Below, in pieces: positions 24,784 through 34,340 of a DNA stretch of 64,000 bases; the stretch's first letter is position 1, and every line of letters begins with the position of its first letter. Source of the DNA: Antrihabitans cavernicola (GTDB lineage Bacteria > Actinomycetota > Actinomycetes > Mycobacteriales > Mycobacteriaceae). Location: assembly GCF_008297975.1 (NCBI RefSeq), contig NZ_VLNY01000002.1, positions 372,001 to 436,000 on the forward strand, in the 5' to 3' direction. The notes under the pieces are model-generated. The model was given only the letters and a program-made list of their open reading frames with translations. It made no database searches and was not told where the DNA came from. Made by a program: the position numbers and the translations under genes.

Positions 24784-25818
24784 ATGAATCGACGGATCCT
24801 CACATTGCTTGCCGCCTTGCTGCCGGTGATCGTTCTCGGTGTGGTCGGCACGATGGTAACGGTTCCGTTCGTGGCGCTGGGCCCAGGTCCCACCTTCAAC
24901 ACGCTCGGTGAGGTCGACGGCAAGCAGGTGGTCGACATCATCGGAACACCCGTCGATCCCACGTCAGGCAATCTGAACATGACCACGGTGTCGGTGCGCG
25001 ACCAGCTCAACATCTTCGAGGCCTTCGGTTACTGGGCCAGCGGCCGGCAGGGCCTTGTTCCACGTGCCGAGGTGTATCCGCCGGAGAAGTCGAAAGAAGA
25101 GATCGACAAGTCCAACAAGGCCGACTTCCAGGATTCCGAAGACAAAGCCGAGGCCGCTGCTTTGGCGCAACTGAAGATGAACTTCCCGACGGGCCTGCAG
25201 GTGGGCGACGTCAGCACCGACGGTCCGGCCAAGGACGCGTTGAAGAAGAACGATCAGCTGGTCAGCATCAACGACACGCCGGTCCAGACCGTGCGCAACG
25301 TCCAGGACGCTGTTGCCGCGGTGAAGCCCGATACCGATGTGACTATCAAATTCCGCCGCGAAGGCAAGGACGATTCGGCCGTGGTCAAACTCGGCGCCCG
25401 CCCCGACGACAAGACGAAGGGCTACCTCGGCGTCACCCCTGTCGAGAAGCCGCTGGTGCCGTTCGACGTCGACTTCAACCTCGCCGACATCGGCGGCCCG
25501 TCGGCCGGACTGATGTTCAGCCTCGCCGTCGTCGACAAGCTGAGCCCCGGCGAACTGAGCGGCGGCAAGTTCATCGCGGGCACCGGGACGATCGAAAACG
25601 ACGGCGAGGTCGGCCCCATCGGCGGCATTCCGTTCAAGATGATCGCGGCTCGGGAGGCGGGTGCGAGCACGTTCCTCGTCCCGGCGAAGAACTGCGACGA
25701 AGCCCGCCAGCGCACCCCCGACGGTCTGCAACTGATCAAGGTGGACAAGCTGGCCGACGCCGTCACGTCGTTGGAGAAGCTGCGCTCCGGGTCGACGGAC
25801 CTGCCTAGCTGTGGTTAG
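24784..25818 (+). CDS. Membrane-anchored PDZ-Lon (S16-type) protease, YlbL-like
   Basis: 344 residues. An N-terminal membrane helix (RRILTLLAALLPVIVLGVVGTMVTVPFVAL) is followed by a PDZ domain (GLQVGDVSTDGPAKDALKKNDQLVSINDTPV). The C-terminal Lon-like domain has a catalytic serine in DIGGPSAGLMFSLA and lysine in GGIPFKMIAAREAGA, a Ser-Lys dyad. It would act at the extracytoplasmic face, as in the YlbL family. ATG at 24784 is chosen because it opens the signal-anchor. It converges on the PPA1309-family gene with a 4-base overlap. Confidence 0.92.
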   Translation: MNRRILTLLAALLPVIVLGVVGTMVTVPFVALGPGPTFNTLGEVDGKQVVDIIGTPVDPTSGNLNMTTVSVRDQLNIFEAFGYWASGRQGLVPRAEVYPPEKSKEEIDKSNKADFQDSEDKAEAAALAQLKMNFPTGLQVGDVSTDGPAKDALKKNDQLVSINDTPVQTVRNVQDAVAAVKPDTDVTIKFRREGKDDSAVVKLGARPDDKTKGYLGVTPVEKPLVPFDVDFNLADIGGPSAGLMFSLAVVDKLSPGELSGGKFIAGTGTIENDGEVGPIGGIPFKMIAAREAGASTFLVPAKNCDEARQRTPDGLQLIKVDKLADAVTSLEKLRSGSTDLPSCG

Positions 25819-26423
25819 TCGTCGTCCGGTTCGGCGTCGAACGTCGAGATGAGCGCATCCACGACGTTCGGCGCCAGATCCGGATAGGTCAGCAGCTCGA
25901 GGTCCGCGAACGGATCGTCGTTGTCTTCGAGCGGCCGCAGCTGCAGCAACGCCAACGACTCGCCCGTGCGCAGCACGCCGACGAAAAGCCTGCCGTCGCG
26001 CCGACCCGGATGCGCCTGCGCTGCAGCACGCGCAGCCATGTCGGCCGCGTCGCGATCGCTGAGGAGCGGGGCGAGGGCGTCGTCGAGGTCGGACTCGGCG
26101 TCCGGCGGTAACACCACGATCTCTTGCACCAGAATGCAACCCGAGACGCTTTCCGGCCAGCTGGTGGTAGCGAGGAATTCGTCGAGGGCAGAAGAACCAC
26201 CGTCGACGTCGGCGGGGAGGCGTTCCTGCTCGATGGGCGTGAAGTCGTTGCCGTCGAGTTGATCGATCAGCCCAGGCTCCGCCGCGGCCAACACCGCAGT
26301 GGGCACCAATGCGTACATGTGCGGCGGCTGATCCCACCCGCGGGCGTCGACGAACTCGGCGACTTCCTGGACGCAACGGGCCAGGGATTGTTGGTGCGCT
26401 CCGTCTTCGGTCACGTTGGCCAT
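25815..26423 (-). CDS. PPA1309-family protein, function unknown
   Basis: 202-residue acidic soluble protein of the actinobacterial PPA1309 family. Conserved blocks include VAEFVDARGWDQPPHMYALVPTAVLAAAEP, LDEFLATTSWPESVSGCILVQEIVVLPP and HPGRRDGRLFVGVLRTGESLALLQLRP. No catalytic motif is obvious. ATG at 26423 is preferred; GTG at 26441 adds six residues. It sits between the PDZ-Lon protease and UPF0182 genes, an order conserved with M. tuberculosis, and its promoter faces that of the UPF0182 gene. Confidence 0.85.
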   Translation of the reverse strand: MANVTEDGAHQQSLARCVQEVAEFVDARGWDQPPHMYALVPTAVLAAAEPGLIDQLDGNDFTPIEQERLPADVDGGSSALDEFLATTSWPESVSGCILVQEIVVLPPDAESDLDDALAPLLSDRDAADMAARAAAQAHPGRRDGRLFVGVLRTGESLALLQLRPLEDNDDPFADLELLTYPDLAPNVVDALISTFDAEPDDD

Positions 26424-26556
26424 CCTTGCATTCGCACTCACCCCTACGAGACGGCCGGGGGCTCTTCCGTAGAGTGGACAAAACGGACACGGCTATCGTG
26501 GCCTGTAACATTCGATTGCGACGTGCAGGCGTCGCTGAACTCCTGGAGCGTGGCTC

Positions 26557-29541
26557 GTGGGCATGCGGCCTCCGACTGGATTACCGTCGTTGTCGCGAAG
26601 AAGCAAGGTGCTGCTGATCGTGGCACTGGTCCTGGCGGCATTACTGCTGATCGGTCCACGCTTCATCGACACCTATACGAACTGGCTGTGGTTCGGCGAG
26701 GTCGGCTTCCGCGGCGTGTACGTCAAGGTGCTGCTGACGCGTATCGCGCTGTTCCTGATCGTCGGCGTGCTGGTCGGCGGAATCGTCTTCCTTGCCATGT
26801 GGATGGGCTATCGCAGTCGGCCGGTATTCGTCCCGGTGGCCGGTCCCAACGATCCAATCGCGCGCTACCGCACCACGGTGATGACGCGGATTCGCCTGTT
26901 CGGCATCGGAATTCCGGTGATCTTGGGCATGTTGTCCGGTCTGGTGGCGCAGTCGAACTGGACCACCGTGCAGATGTTCCTCAACGGCGGCGATTTCGGT
27001 ACGACCGACCCACAATTTCACCTGGACGTCGGTTTCTACGCATTCGATCTGCCGTTCTACCGCATGATTCTGAACTGGTTGTTCGTCTCCGTCGTCATCG
27101 CGTTCCTGGTCAGTCTGGTGACGCACTACATCTTCGGCGGGCTTCGTCTCAGCGGCCGCGAAGGCGCGCTGACGCGGTCGGCGCGCATCCAATTGGCGGT
27201 ACTTGCAGGAACTTTCGTGCTGCTCAAGGCGGTGGCGTACTGGTTCGACCGCTACTCGCTGCTCTCCAGCAGCCGTAAGGAACCTACGTTCACGGGCGCC
27301 AGCTACACCGACATCAACGCGGTGCTGCCCGCCAAATTGATCCTGCTGTCGATCGCCGTCATCTGCGCCCTTGCCTTTTTTGCCGGAATCTTCCTGCGTG
27401 ACTTGCGAGTTCCCGCGATGGCGACGGCGCTGCTGGTGCTGTCGTCGATCTTGGTCGGCGCGGTATGGCCGCTGGTGGTCGAGCAGTTCTCGGTGCGACC
27501 CAACGCTGCCGACAAGGAACGCACCTACATCGAACGCAATATCACCGCCACCCGAGATGCGTACGGGATAACCGACGACAAGGTGGACTACGAGGACTAC
27601 AAGGGCGACGGCACCAAGCAGCCGCGTGACGTGCCGGCCGACGTCACCACGATCGCCAACACCCGCCTGCTCGATCCGAACGTGTTGTCCCGTACGTTCA
27701 CCCAGCAGCAGCAGCTGAAGAACTTCTACGGCTTCCCGTCGTCGCTGGACATCGATCGCTACAACATCGACGGCGATCTGCAGGACTACATCGTTGCCGC
27801 CCGCGAGTTGTCACCGAACAGCTTGACCGGCAACCAGACCGACTGGATCAACCGCCACACCGTCTACACCCACGGCAACGGCTTCATCGCTGCGCCCGCC
27901 AACCGGGTCAATGCCGCCGTGCGTGACGCGTCCGATACCAGCGCGAACACCAACAGTGGCTACCCGATCTACACGGTCAGCGACAGTTTCACGCCCAAGG
28001 ACAAGCAGGTCATCAAGGTCGACCAGCCGCGCATCTACTACGGCGAGGTGATCGCGCAGGCCCAGCCCGACTACGCGATCGTCGGTGGCACCGACGAGTC
28101 GCAGCCTCGCGAATACGACAGTGACACCGACCGCTACACCTACACCGGTTCCGGTGGTGTGCCGATCGGCAACTGGTTCAACAGGTTTGCGTTCGCCGCC
28201 AAGTACACCGAGCGAAACATCCTGTTCTCCGGGGCGATCGGGGCCAACTCGAAGATCATCTTCAACCGCGATCCGCGAGACCGCGTCCAGAAGGTCGCGC
28301 CCTGGCTGACCGCCGACGGCGATACCTATCCGGCTGTGGTGGACGGCAAGATCGTCTGGATCGTCGACGCGTACACCACGTTGGACTCGTACCCGTACGC
28401 CCAGCGCAGTTCGCTGGAAGGTCTGGTCGAGGACAGCATCGACCAGACCACCGGTCGACTGCTGCCGCGCAAGGAGGTGTCCTACATCCGAAACTCGGTG
28501 AAGGCCACCGTCGATGCGTACGACGGCACCGTGAAGCTGTACCAGACGGACAAGACGGATCCGGTGCTGCGGGCCTGGATGGGTGTGTTCCCCAACGCGG
28601 TTCAGCCGGAGAGCGCGATCACGCCAGAACTGCGCGCGCACTTCCGCTACCCGGAGGATCTGTTCAAGGTGCAGCGCGAGATGCTCGCGAAGTATCACGT
28701 GAACGACCCGCGAGAGTTCTTCACCAACAACGCGTTCTGGTCGGTGCCGAGCGATCCGACGGTCGACGGTGGCGGTGGCGGATTCAACCAGCCGCCGTAC
28801 TACGTGCTTCTCGGTGATCCGAAGACCGGCAAGCCGGTGTTCAACCTGACCAGTGCGATGGTGGGTTACAACAGAGCATTCCTGTCGTCGTACATCTCCG
28901 TTCGGTCCGATCCCGACGGCTACGGCAAATTCACAGTGCTGCAATTGCCGACGGACTCCCAGACGCAGGGTCCGCAGCAGACGCAGAACTCGATGACATC
29001 GGACACCCGAGTGGCGTCCGAGCGCACACTGTTGCAGAACGCCAACAAGATTCAGTACGGCAATCTGCTGACACTGCCGATCGCGGCGGGCGGAATCCTG
29101 TACGTCGAGCCGTTGTACACCGAGCGCAACACCAACGAGTCGACGTTCCCGCAGCTGTCCAGAGTCTTGGTGAGCTATCGCGAACCGGGTGCTCAGGGTG
29201 GCGTGAAGGTCGGGTACGCGCCGACACTTGCGGAGGCATTGGATCAGGTCTTCGGGGCCGGAACCGGCGGTGCGGCAACGGCACCCGGTGGTGACGCAGC
29301 GTCCGCGCCGCCCGCAGGCTCCGCTGAAGCGCCGCCGGCGAATGAACAGGCCGGTGCAACACCGCCGGTCGGGCCCATTCCCGGTGCGCCAGCGCCGAAC
29401 AAGGACGCTGCGGTTGCCGAGTTGAACGCGGCGCTGGGCAACGTTCGCAGCGCGCAGTCGAGCGGCAACCTCGCTGATCTCGGTGGTGCATTCGATCGCC
29501 TGCAGAAGGCAATCGACGCGTACCAGGCAGCGGGCGGTTAA
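26557..29541 (+). CDS. UPF0182 large membrane protein
   Basis: 994-residue UPF0182 protein. Seven predicted membrane helices occupy the first third (for example VLLIVALVLAALLLIGPRFI and IALFLIVGVLVGGIVFLAMW). A large extracytoplasmic domain follows (about residues 320-900) containing conserved Asp/Tyr-rich repeats. The C-terminal tail is an Ala/Pro-rich linker (GGDAASAPPAGSAEAPP) and a short helix. The function is unknown, though the family is widespread in actinobacteria and cyanobacteria. The start is GTG at 26557. A strong terminator follows at 29558-29593. Confidence 0.94.
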   Translation: MGMRPPTGLPSLSRRSKVLLIVALVLAALLLIGPRFIDTYTNWLWFGEVGFRGVYVKVLLTRIALFLIVGVLVGGIVFLAMWMGYRSRPVFVPVAGPNDPIARYRTTVMTRIRLFGIGIPVILGMLSGLVAQSNWTTVQMFLNGGDFGTTDPQFHLDVGFYAFDLPFYRMILNWLFVSVVIAFLVSLVTHYIFGGLRLSGREGALTRSARIQLAVLAGTFVLLKAVAYWFDRYSLLSSSRKEPTFTGASYTDINAVLPAKLILLSIAVICALAFFAGIFLRDLRVPAMATALLVLSSILVGAVWPLVVEQFSVRPNAADKERTYIERNITATRDAYGITDDKVDYEDYKGDGTKQPRDVPADVTTIANTRLLDPNVLSRTFTQQQQLKNFYGFPSSLDIDRYNIDGDLQDYIVAARELSPNSLTGNQTDWINRHTVYTHGNGFIAAPANRVNAAVRDASDTSANTNSGYPIYTVSDSFTPKDKQVIKVDQPRIYYGEVIAQAQPDYAIVGGTDESQPREYDSDTDRYTYTGSGGVPIGNWFNRFAFAAKYTERNILFSGAIGANSKIIFNRDPRDRVQKVAPWLTADGDTYPAVVDGKIVWIVDAYTTLDSYPYAQRSSLEGLVEDSIDQTTGRLLPRKEVSYIRNSVKATVDAYDGTVKLYQTDKTDPVLRAWMGVFPNAVQPESAITPELRAHFRYPEDLFKVQREMLAKYHVNDPREFFTNNAFWSVPSDPTVDGGGGGFNQPPYYVLLGDPKTGKPVFNLTSAMVGYNRAFLSSYISVRSDPDGYGKFTVLQLPTDSQTQGPQQTQNSMTSDTRVASERTLLQNANKIQYGNLLTLPIAAGGILYVEPLYTERNTNESTFPQLSRVLVSYREPGAQGGVKVGYAPTLAEALDQVFGAGTGGAATAPGGDAASAPPAGSAEAPPANEQAGATPPVGPIPGAPAPNKDAAVAELNAALGNVRSAQSSGNLADLGGAFDRLQKAIDAYQAAGG

Positions 29542-29557
29542 AGAAGTCAGATACGAC

Positions 29558-29593
29558 AAAGGCGCTGCCGTCGAAGTGGACGGCAGCGCCTTT
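29558..29593. terminator. Bidirectional intrinsic terminator
   Basis: A 15-base perfect stem (29558-29572 with 29579-29593) has a 6-base loop, AAA on the left flank and TTT on the right. It lies between the convergent UPF0182 and rpf genes and can stop transcription from both sides. Confidence 0.9.
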
Positions 29594-29612
29594 CGTCTTA
29601 TCTGTACTGCTA

Positions 29613-30375
<763 letters not shown>

Positions 30376-30393
30376 GCTGCAAATATTTCGATT

Positions 30394-30441
30394 CGTTTTA
30401 TGTTCGTTATATGTACGTTATGTGCGTCGGATCACCGTTAT
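30394..30441 (-). promoter_or_regulatory. MtrA-like direct repeats upstream of rpf
   Basis: On the rpf strand this reads ATAACG-N5-ATAACG-N5-AAAACG, with hexamers at 30416-30421, 30405-30410 and 30394-30399. A further ATAACG lies at 30435-30440. The 11-base period and the (A/G)TAAC(A/G) hexamer agree with the MtrA response-regulator box described in actinobacteria, where MtrA controls rpf and other cell-wall hydrolase genes. The binding itself is inferred. Confidence 0.6.
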
Positions 30442-30547
30442 GCAGTGGCCCCGGTCACGTTTGTTTCGGCCACTTGCGAGCCGAAGAATGGAGGTGGGGA
30501 GGCGATTTGCACTCCGCTCCACGGGGTGTGTAACGTAGTCCTCACAC

Positions 30548-30621
30548 CGCGGGGTGGAGCAGCTCGGTAGCTCGCTGGGCTCATAACCCAGAGGTCGCAG
30601 GTTCAAATCCTGTCCCCGCTA
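30548..30621 (+). tRNA. Initiator tRNA-fMet (CAT)
   Basis: A complete cloverleaf: acceptor CGCGGGG/CCCCGCT, D arm GAGC...GCTC, anticodon arm CTGGG-CTCATAA-CCCAG, T arm GCAGG-TTCAAAT-CCTGT and discriminator A. Three consecutive G:C pairs next to the anticodon loop and an unpaired first position (C1 opposite U72) mark it as the initiator. The CCA end is not encoded (the sequence continues CTAAAG). A strong terminator follows 9 bases later. Confidence 0.96.
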
Positions 30622-30630
30622 CTAAAGAAG

Positions 30631-30664
30631 AGAACCAGTGCCTTCGGGCGCTGGTTCTTTTTTT
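30631..30664 (+). terminator. Intrinsic terminator of the initiator tRNA gene
   Basis: AGAACCAGTGCC (30631-30642) pairs with GGCGCTGGTTCT (30647-30658) with one G-U pair around a TTCG tetraloop. It is followed by a T-run to 30664. This is the canonical terminator of the tRNA transcript. Confidence 0.93.
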
Positions 30665-30775
30665 GTCTTCTTGGTCGCGAGCTCCTGCCCCTAGTGAGAG
30701 TCGAGGCATCCGGCAGCAGTTGTCCAGTGCAGGCGTCGACTCTGGGAACCGACGGGCGAGCAGGAGGTTTCCGCG

Positions 30776-31735
30776 ATGACCGGGATCAGTGACATTGCAC
30801 CCCACCGGCCACGGTGTTCTTCCGTGATGGCCGATGACGGAATTCGGCTGGCGGCCACCGAGCTCGGTCCCGCCGATGCGCCGCTGACTGTTGTGTTCGC
30901 GCACGGTTACTGTCTCGGGTCCGCTGCATGGGTTCCGCAATGGACTGCCCTCCGCCAAGCGTTCGGCCGTCGGGTTCGGCTGGTGTTCTTCGACCAGCGT
31001 GGACACGGTCGCTCCGAGGTCGGCCCGTCCGAGTCGTGCACCATCACCCAACTCGGGACCGACCTGGATTCGGTTCTACGGGTGCTGGTTCCGGTCGGGC
31101 CCGTTGTCCTGGTCGGGCACTCCATGGGCGCGATGGGGGTGTTGTCGTTCGCCCGTCAGCACCCCGAGTTCGTGGAGGATCGGGTGAGCGGGGTGGCGCT
31201 GCTCTCGACCGCCGCGCACGGGTTGACGGCTCGAGGCCTTGGCCGATTGCTACGGACCCCGCTCCCGGACGTCTTGCGCGCCGCCACCCGTCACGCGCCA
31301 GGAATGACAAAGACCTTGCGCCGCTCGGCCCGACGACTGTTGGCCCCGTTCATTGCCGCAGCGTGCACCGGAACGCAACCGGTGAGCCGCGACCTTGCCG
31401 TGCTCACGGACCAGCTGATCAACGACACGGACATCGCCACCGTCGCAGCGTTCATGCGCGAGTTCGCACTACTCGACGAACGCGCCGGGCTCGATGTTCT
31501 TGCCACAGTGCGGGTTCCAGTGCTCGTGATGGGTGGCGACGCGGATCGGGTGACGCCGATCGCGCGCTCCGTCGACATAGTCGATCGTGTTCCGCATGCC
31601 GAGTTCGTCCGCATCCCGGGCGCTGGACACATGATTTGCCTCGAGCACCCGATCGCGGTGGCAGAAGAGCTGAGGGCCTGGACAGACGAAGGTCTCGCCA
31701 GCGTGATCGGGCGGGGTTACGATCGCCTCGGTTGA
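30776..31735 (+). CDS. Alpha/beta hydrolase
   Basis: 319-residue cytoplasmic alpha/beta hydrolase. The elements are the oxyanion motif FAHGYCLGSAAW, the FFDQRGHGRSE strand, the nucleophile elbow LVGHSMGAMG, the acid in VMGGDADRVTP and the histidine in IPGAGHMICLEHP: a complete Ser-Asp-His triad. ATG at 30776 follows a strong AGGAGG. It lies 38 bases before the encapsulin shell gene on the same strand, so it may be part of that operon. The substrate is unknown; similar enzymes are esterases or lipases of lipid metabolism. Confidence 0.85.
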   Translation: MTGISDIAPHRPRCSSVMADDGIRLAATELGPADAPLTVVFAHGYCLGSAAWVPQWTALRQAFGRRVRLVFFDQRGHGRSEVGPSESCTITQLGTDLDSVLRVLVPVGPVVLVGHSMGAMGVLSFARQHPEFVEDRVSGVALLSTAAHGLTARGLGRLLRTPLPDVLRAATRHAPGMTKTLRRSARRLLAPFIAAACTGTQPVSRDLAVLTDQLINDTDIATVAAFMREFALLDERAGLDVLATVRVPVLVMGGDADRVTPIARSVDIVDRVPHAEFVRIPGAGHMICLEHPIAVAEELRAWTDEGLASVIGRGYDRLG

Positions 31736-31773
31736 ATATCTGCCCCCATCTCTTCAGACCCGAGGAGTACGCG

Positions 31774-32706
31774 ATGGCGACTGGTGGACCGCAGCCGATG
31801 GCGTTGGGCGATGATGCCGCCCGCACCCTGGCGAATGCGACCAAAACCGTTCCTCAGATGGAATCGATCTCCCCGCGATGGTTGGTTCATCTACTGAATT
31901 GGATTCCGGTCGAGGCGGGTATCTACCGCCGCAACCGGGTCACCGACGAAGACACTGTCGACATCCAGTGCGACAACTTCGACGAGTCGCCGCTGCCCGA
32001 GACGTTCATCGACTACGAGAAGGATCCGCGGGAGTACCGGCTCAAAGCGGTGCACACCATTCTCGACGTACACACTCGAGTCTCGGATCTGTACTCCAGT
32101 CCGCACGATCAGATCGCGCAGCAGTTGCGGTTGACGATCGAAGCCATCAAAGAACACCAAGAAGGCGAACTGATCAACAGCCCCGACTACGGGTTGATCG
32201 CCAATACCCCTGCCAAACAACGAATCTCCACGCTCGCAGGCCCGCCGACACCGGACGACCTCGACAACCTGATCACCAAAGTGTGGAAGGAGCCCGGATT
32301 CTTCCTGACCCATCCGGAGGGCATCGCCGCGTTCGGCAGAGAATGCACCCGACGCGGCGTACCCCCGCCGACGGTGAGCCTGTTCGGATCCCAGTTTCTG
32401 ACGTGGCGAGGGATTCCGATAATCCCGTCGGACAAGGTGCCGGTCACCGGCGGAAAGACCAGTTTTCTGCTGATTCGGACGGGAGAGTCGCGGCAAGGTG
32501 TGGTCGGGCTGTTCCAGCCAGGTCTCGCAGGCGAGCAGAGCCCTGGGCTGTCCGTGAAGTTCATGGGCATCGATCGCAGCGCCATCGCGTCCTACTTGGT
32601 TTCGCTGTACTGCTCTCTCGTCGTTCTGACCGACGACGCGATCGCGTTGCTCGAAGGTGCCGACGTCGACAAGTTCCATGACTACGCACCCAAGTACCGG
32701 AAGTGA
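31774..32706 (+). CDS. Family 2A encapsulin nanocompartment shell protein
   Basis: 310-residue HK97-fold shell protein of the family 2A encapsulins, the group of cyanobacterial SrpI and mycobacterial major membrane protein I. Recognisable family blocks are SISPRWLVHLLNWIPVEAGIYRRNRV, FIDYEKDPREYRLKAVHTILDVHTRVSDLYSSPHDQ, TKVWKEPGFFLTHPEGIAAFGRE and SLFGSQFLTWRGIPIIPSDKVP. It lacks the cyclic-nucleotide-binding insertion of family 2B shells. Sixty copies are expected to form an icosahedral cage that encloses the enzyme encoded by the next gene. ATG at 31774 has a GAGGAG ribosome site. The stop overlaps the cysteine desulfurase frame by 29 bases. Confidence 0.92.
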   Translation: MATGGPQPMALGDDAARTLANATKTVPQMESISPRWLVHLLNWIPVEAGIYRRNRVTDEDTVDIQCDNFDESPLPETFIDYEKDPREYRLKAVHTILDVHTRVSDLYSSPHDQIAQQLRLTIEAIKEHQEGELINSPDYGLIANTPAKQRISTLAGPPTPDDLDNLITKVWKEPGFFLTHPEGIAAFGRECTRRGVPPPTVSLFGSQFLTWRGIPIIPSDKVPVTGGKTSFLLIRTGESRQGVVGLFQPGLAGEQSPGLSVKFMGIDRSAIASYLVSLYCSLVVLTDDAIALLEGADVDKFHDYAPKYRK

Positions 32707-34330
32707 GCCCGACGGGGCCTCGACCCCGCACTGGCTGCCCGACGAAGCGACGCTGAACAAGCTTGCTGGCGAGTTCTTTTCGAGCTTGCCGGGGGTGGCT
32801 TCGCCCGGCGTAGCGCAGCCGAGCACCGCTGTGCCGACGAGTCCGCCCAGTGGTCCGCCACCCAGTTCGGCCGCCACGTCCTACGCCACATCGTCGTCGG
32901 GTCTCGGCGGTACCTATGTTCCCGAGGTGCCGTCTTGGGCGACGATCGCGCCTGCTGCACCCCAACGGTTACCGGCGTCGGATTTTTACTTTCTCGACCA
33001 ACCGAACGTCTATCGCGCAACACCTGATGCGGCACCGCCTGCACCGCACTTCTACTTCCTCGACCGCGGTGCCGAGCCGATTCCCGACCTCGGCCGAGCT
33101 CGGCACCCAGCGTTCGACGTCAATGCCGTTCGGGCGGACTTTCCTATCTTGCGCGAGCGGGTCAACGGCTATCCGTTGGTGTGGTTCGACAATGCCGCGA
33201 CCACCCAGAAGCCACAGTCGGTGATCGATCGCGTCAGCTACTTCTACGAACACGAGAATTCCAACATTCACCGCGCGGCGCACGAACTGGCGGCCCGTTC
33301 GACCGATGCGTACGAACACGCCCGCGACACCATCGCCCGCTTCATCGGAGCCTCGAGCGAGGAGATCATCTTCGTTCGCGGTGCGACGGAAGCCATCAAT
33401 CTCGTCGCACAGACCTGGGGGCGCAAGAATATTCGCGCCGGTGACGAGATCGTCATCTCCCACCTCGAGCATCACGCGAACATCGTGCCCTGGCAGATGC
33501 TGGCGTCGGAGACCGGCGCGGTGATCAAGGTGATTCCGGTCGACGAGTCGGGGCAGCTGTTGATGGGGGAGTACACCCGGTTGCTGTCGGATCGGACGAA
33601 ACTCGTGTCGGTCACCCACGTTTCGAACGCGCTGGGGACGATGACACCGGTCGCCGACATCGTGTCGGAGGCCAAGCGTGCCGGTGCGACCGTGTTGATC
33701 GATGGGGCGCAATCGATTCCGCACACCAAAGTCGACATGCAAGCTCTCGGCGCCGACTTCTTCGTCTTCTCCGGACACAAGATCTTCGGGCCCACGGGTA
33801 TCGGCGTCGTCTACGGAACCACGGAGGTCTTGCAGGACATGCCGCCGTGGCAGGGCGGTGGCAACATGATCGCCGATGTGACTCTCGAGCGGGCCATCTA
33901 TCAACCGCCACCCGGTCGCTTCGAAGCGGGCACCGGAAACATCGCCGACGCAGTCGGTTTGGGCGCCGCGATCGAGTACGTCGAGCGGCTGGGCATCGAG
34001 AACATCGCCAAGTACGAGCACTTCCTGCTGGAATACGCGACTGCCGGTCTGAAGGACGTGCCGGGTCTGCATCTGATCGGGACGGCGCGCGAGAAGGCCA
34101 GCGTCATGTCGTTCGTGCTCGACGGCTACGAGTCGCTCGAGGTCGGAAAAGCGCTCAACGAGAAGGGGATCGCGGTTCGCGCCGGACATCACTGTGCGCA
34201 GCCGATTCTGCGCAGATTCGGACTGGAGGCAACGGTGCGTCCGTCGCTCGCGTTCTACAACACGTGCGCGGAAGTGGATCGTCTGATCGCAACGCTGCAC
34301 CAGCTCGCTGCCGATGCGGGGCAACGGTAG
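32678..34330 (+). CDS. Encapsulin-cargo cysteine desulfurase (SufS-like, type II)
   Basis: 550-residue PLP enzyme that removes sulfur from cysteine as persulfide. The catalytic domain starts at about 146 (FDVNAVRADFPIL). PLP lysine is K368 in FSGHKIFGPTG, and the active-site cysteine is C506 in RAGHHCAQPILRRFG. The first 145 residues are Pro/Ser/Ala-rich and disordered, far longer than in normal SufS. They carry LNKLAGEFFSSLPG (26-39) and two FYFLD copies (103-107, 125-129), expected to be the motifs that target the enzyme into the shell. Start ATG 32678 overlaps the shell gene; GTG 32657 is an alternative. Literature on family 2A links this pair to sulfur storage or starvation. Confidence 0.92.
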   Translation: MTTHPSTGSEPDGASTPHWLPDEATLNKLAGEFFSSLPGVASPGVAQPSTAVPTSPPSGPPPSSAATSYATSSSGLGGTYVPEVPSWATIAPAAPQRLPASDFYFLDQPNVYRATPDAAPPAPHFYFLDRGAEPIPDLGRARHPAFDVNAVRADFPILRERVNGYPLVWFDNAATTQKPQSVIDRVSYFYEHENSNIHRAAHELAARSTDAYEHARDTIARFIGASSEEIIFVRGATEAINLVAQTWGRKNIRAGDEIVISHLEHHANIVPWQMLASETGAVIKVIPVDESGQLLMGEYTRLLSDRTKLVSVTHVSNALGTMTPVADIVSEAKRAGATVLIDGAQSIPHTKVDMQALGADFFVFSGHKIFGPTGIGVVYGTTEVLQDMPPWQGGGNMIADVTLERAIYQPPPGRFEAGTGNIADAVGLGAAIEYVERLGIENIAKYEHFLLEYATAGLKDVPGLHLIGTAREKASVMSFVLDGYESLEVGKALNEKGIAVRAGHHCAQPILRRFGLEATVRPSLAFYNTCAEVDRLIATLHQLAADAGQR

Positions 34331-34340
34331 CCTCTGGCGG

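Noticed and set aside
27811..29559. 582-codon reverse ORF opposite the UPF0182 gene
   Set aside because: Complement of a well-conserved coding region; Arg/Val/Gly-rich without motifs.
30928..31773. N-terminal extension of the encapsulin shell frame
   Set aside because: Arg/Pro-rich shadow of the hydrolase gene; ATG 31774 with GAGGAG fits the family length.
31774..32706. Family 2B encapsulin or Crp/Fnr-type regulator
   Set aside because: At 310 residues there is no cyclic-nucleotide-binding domain, and the cargo is a cysteine desulfurase, so 2A is the right class.
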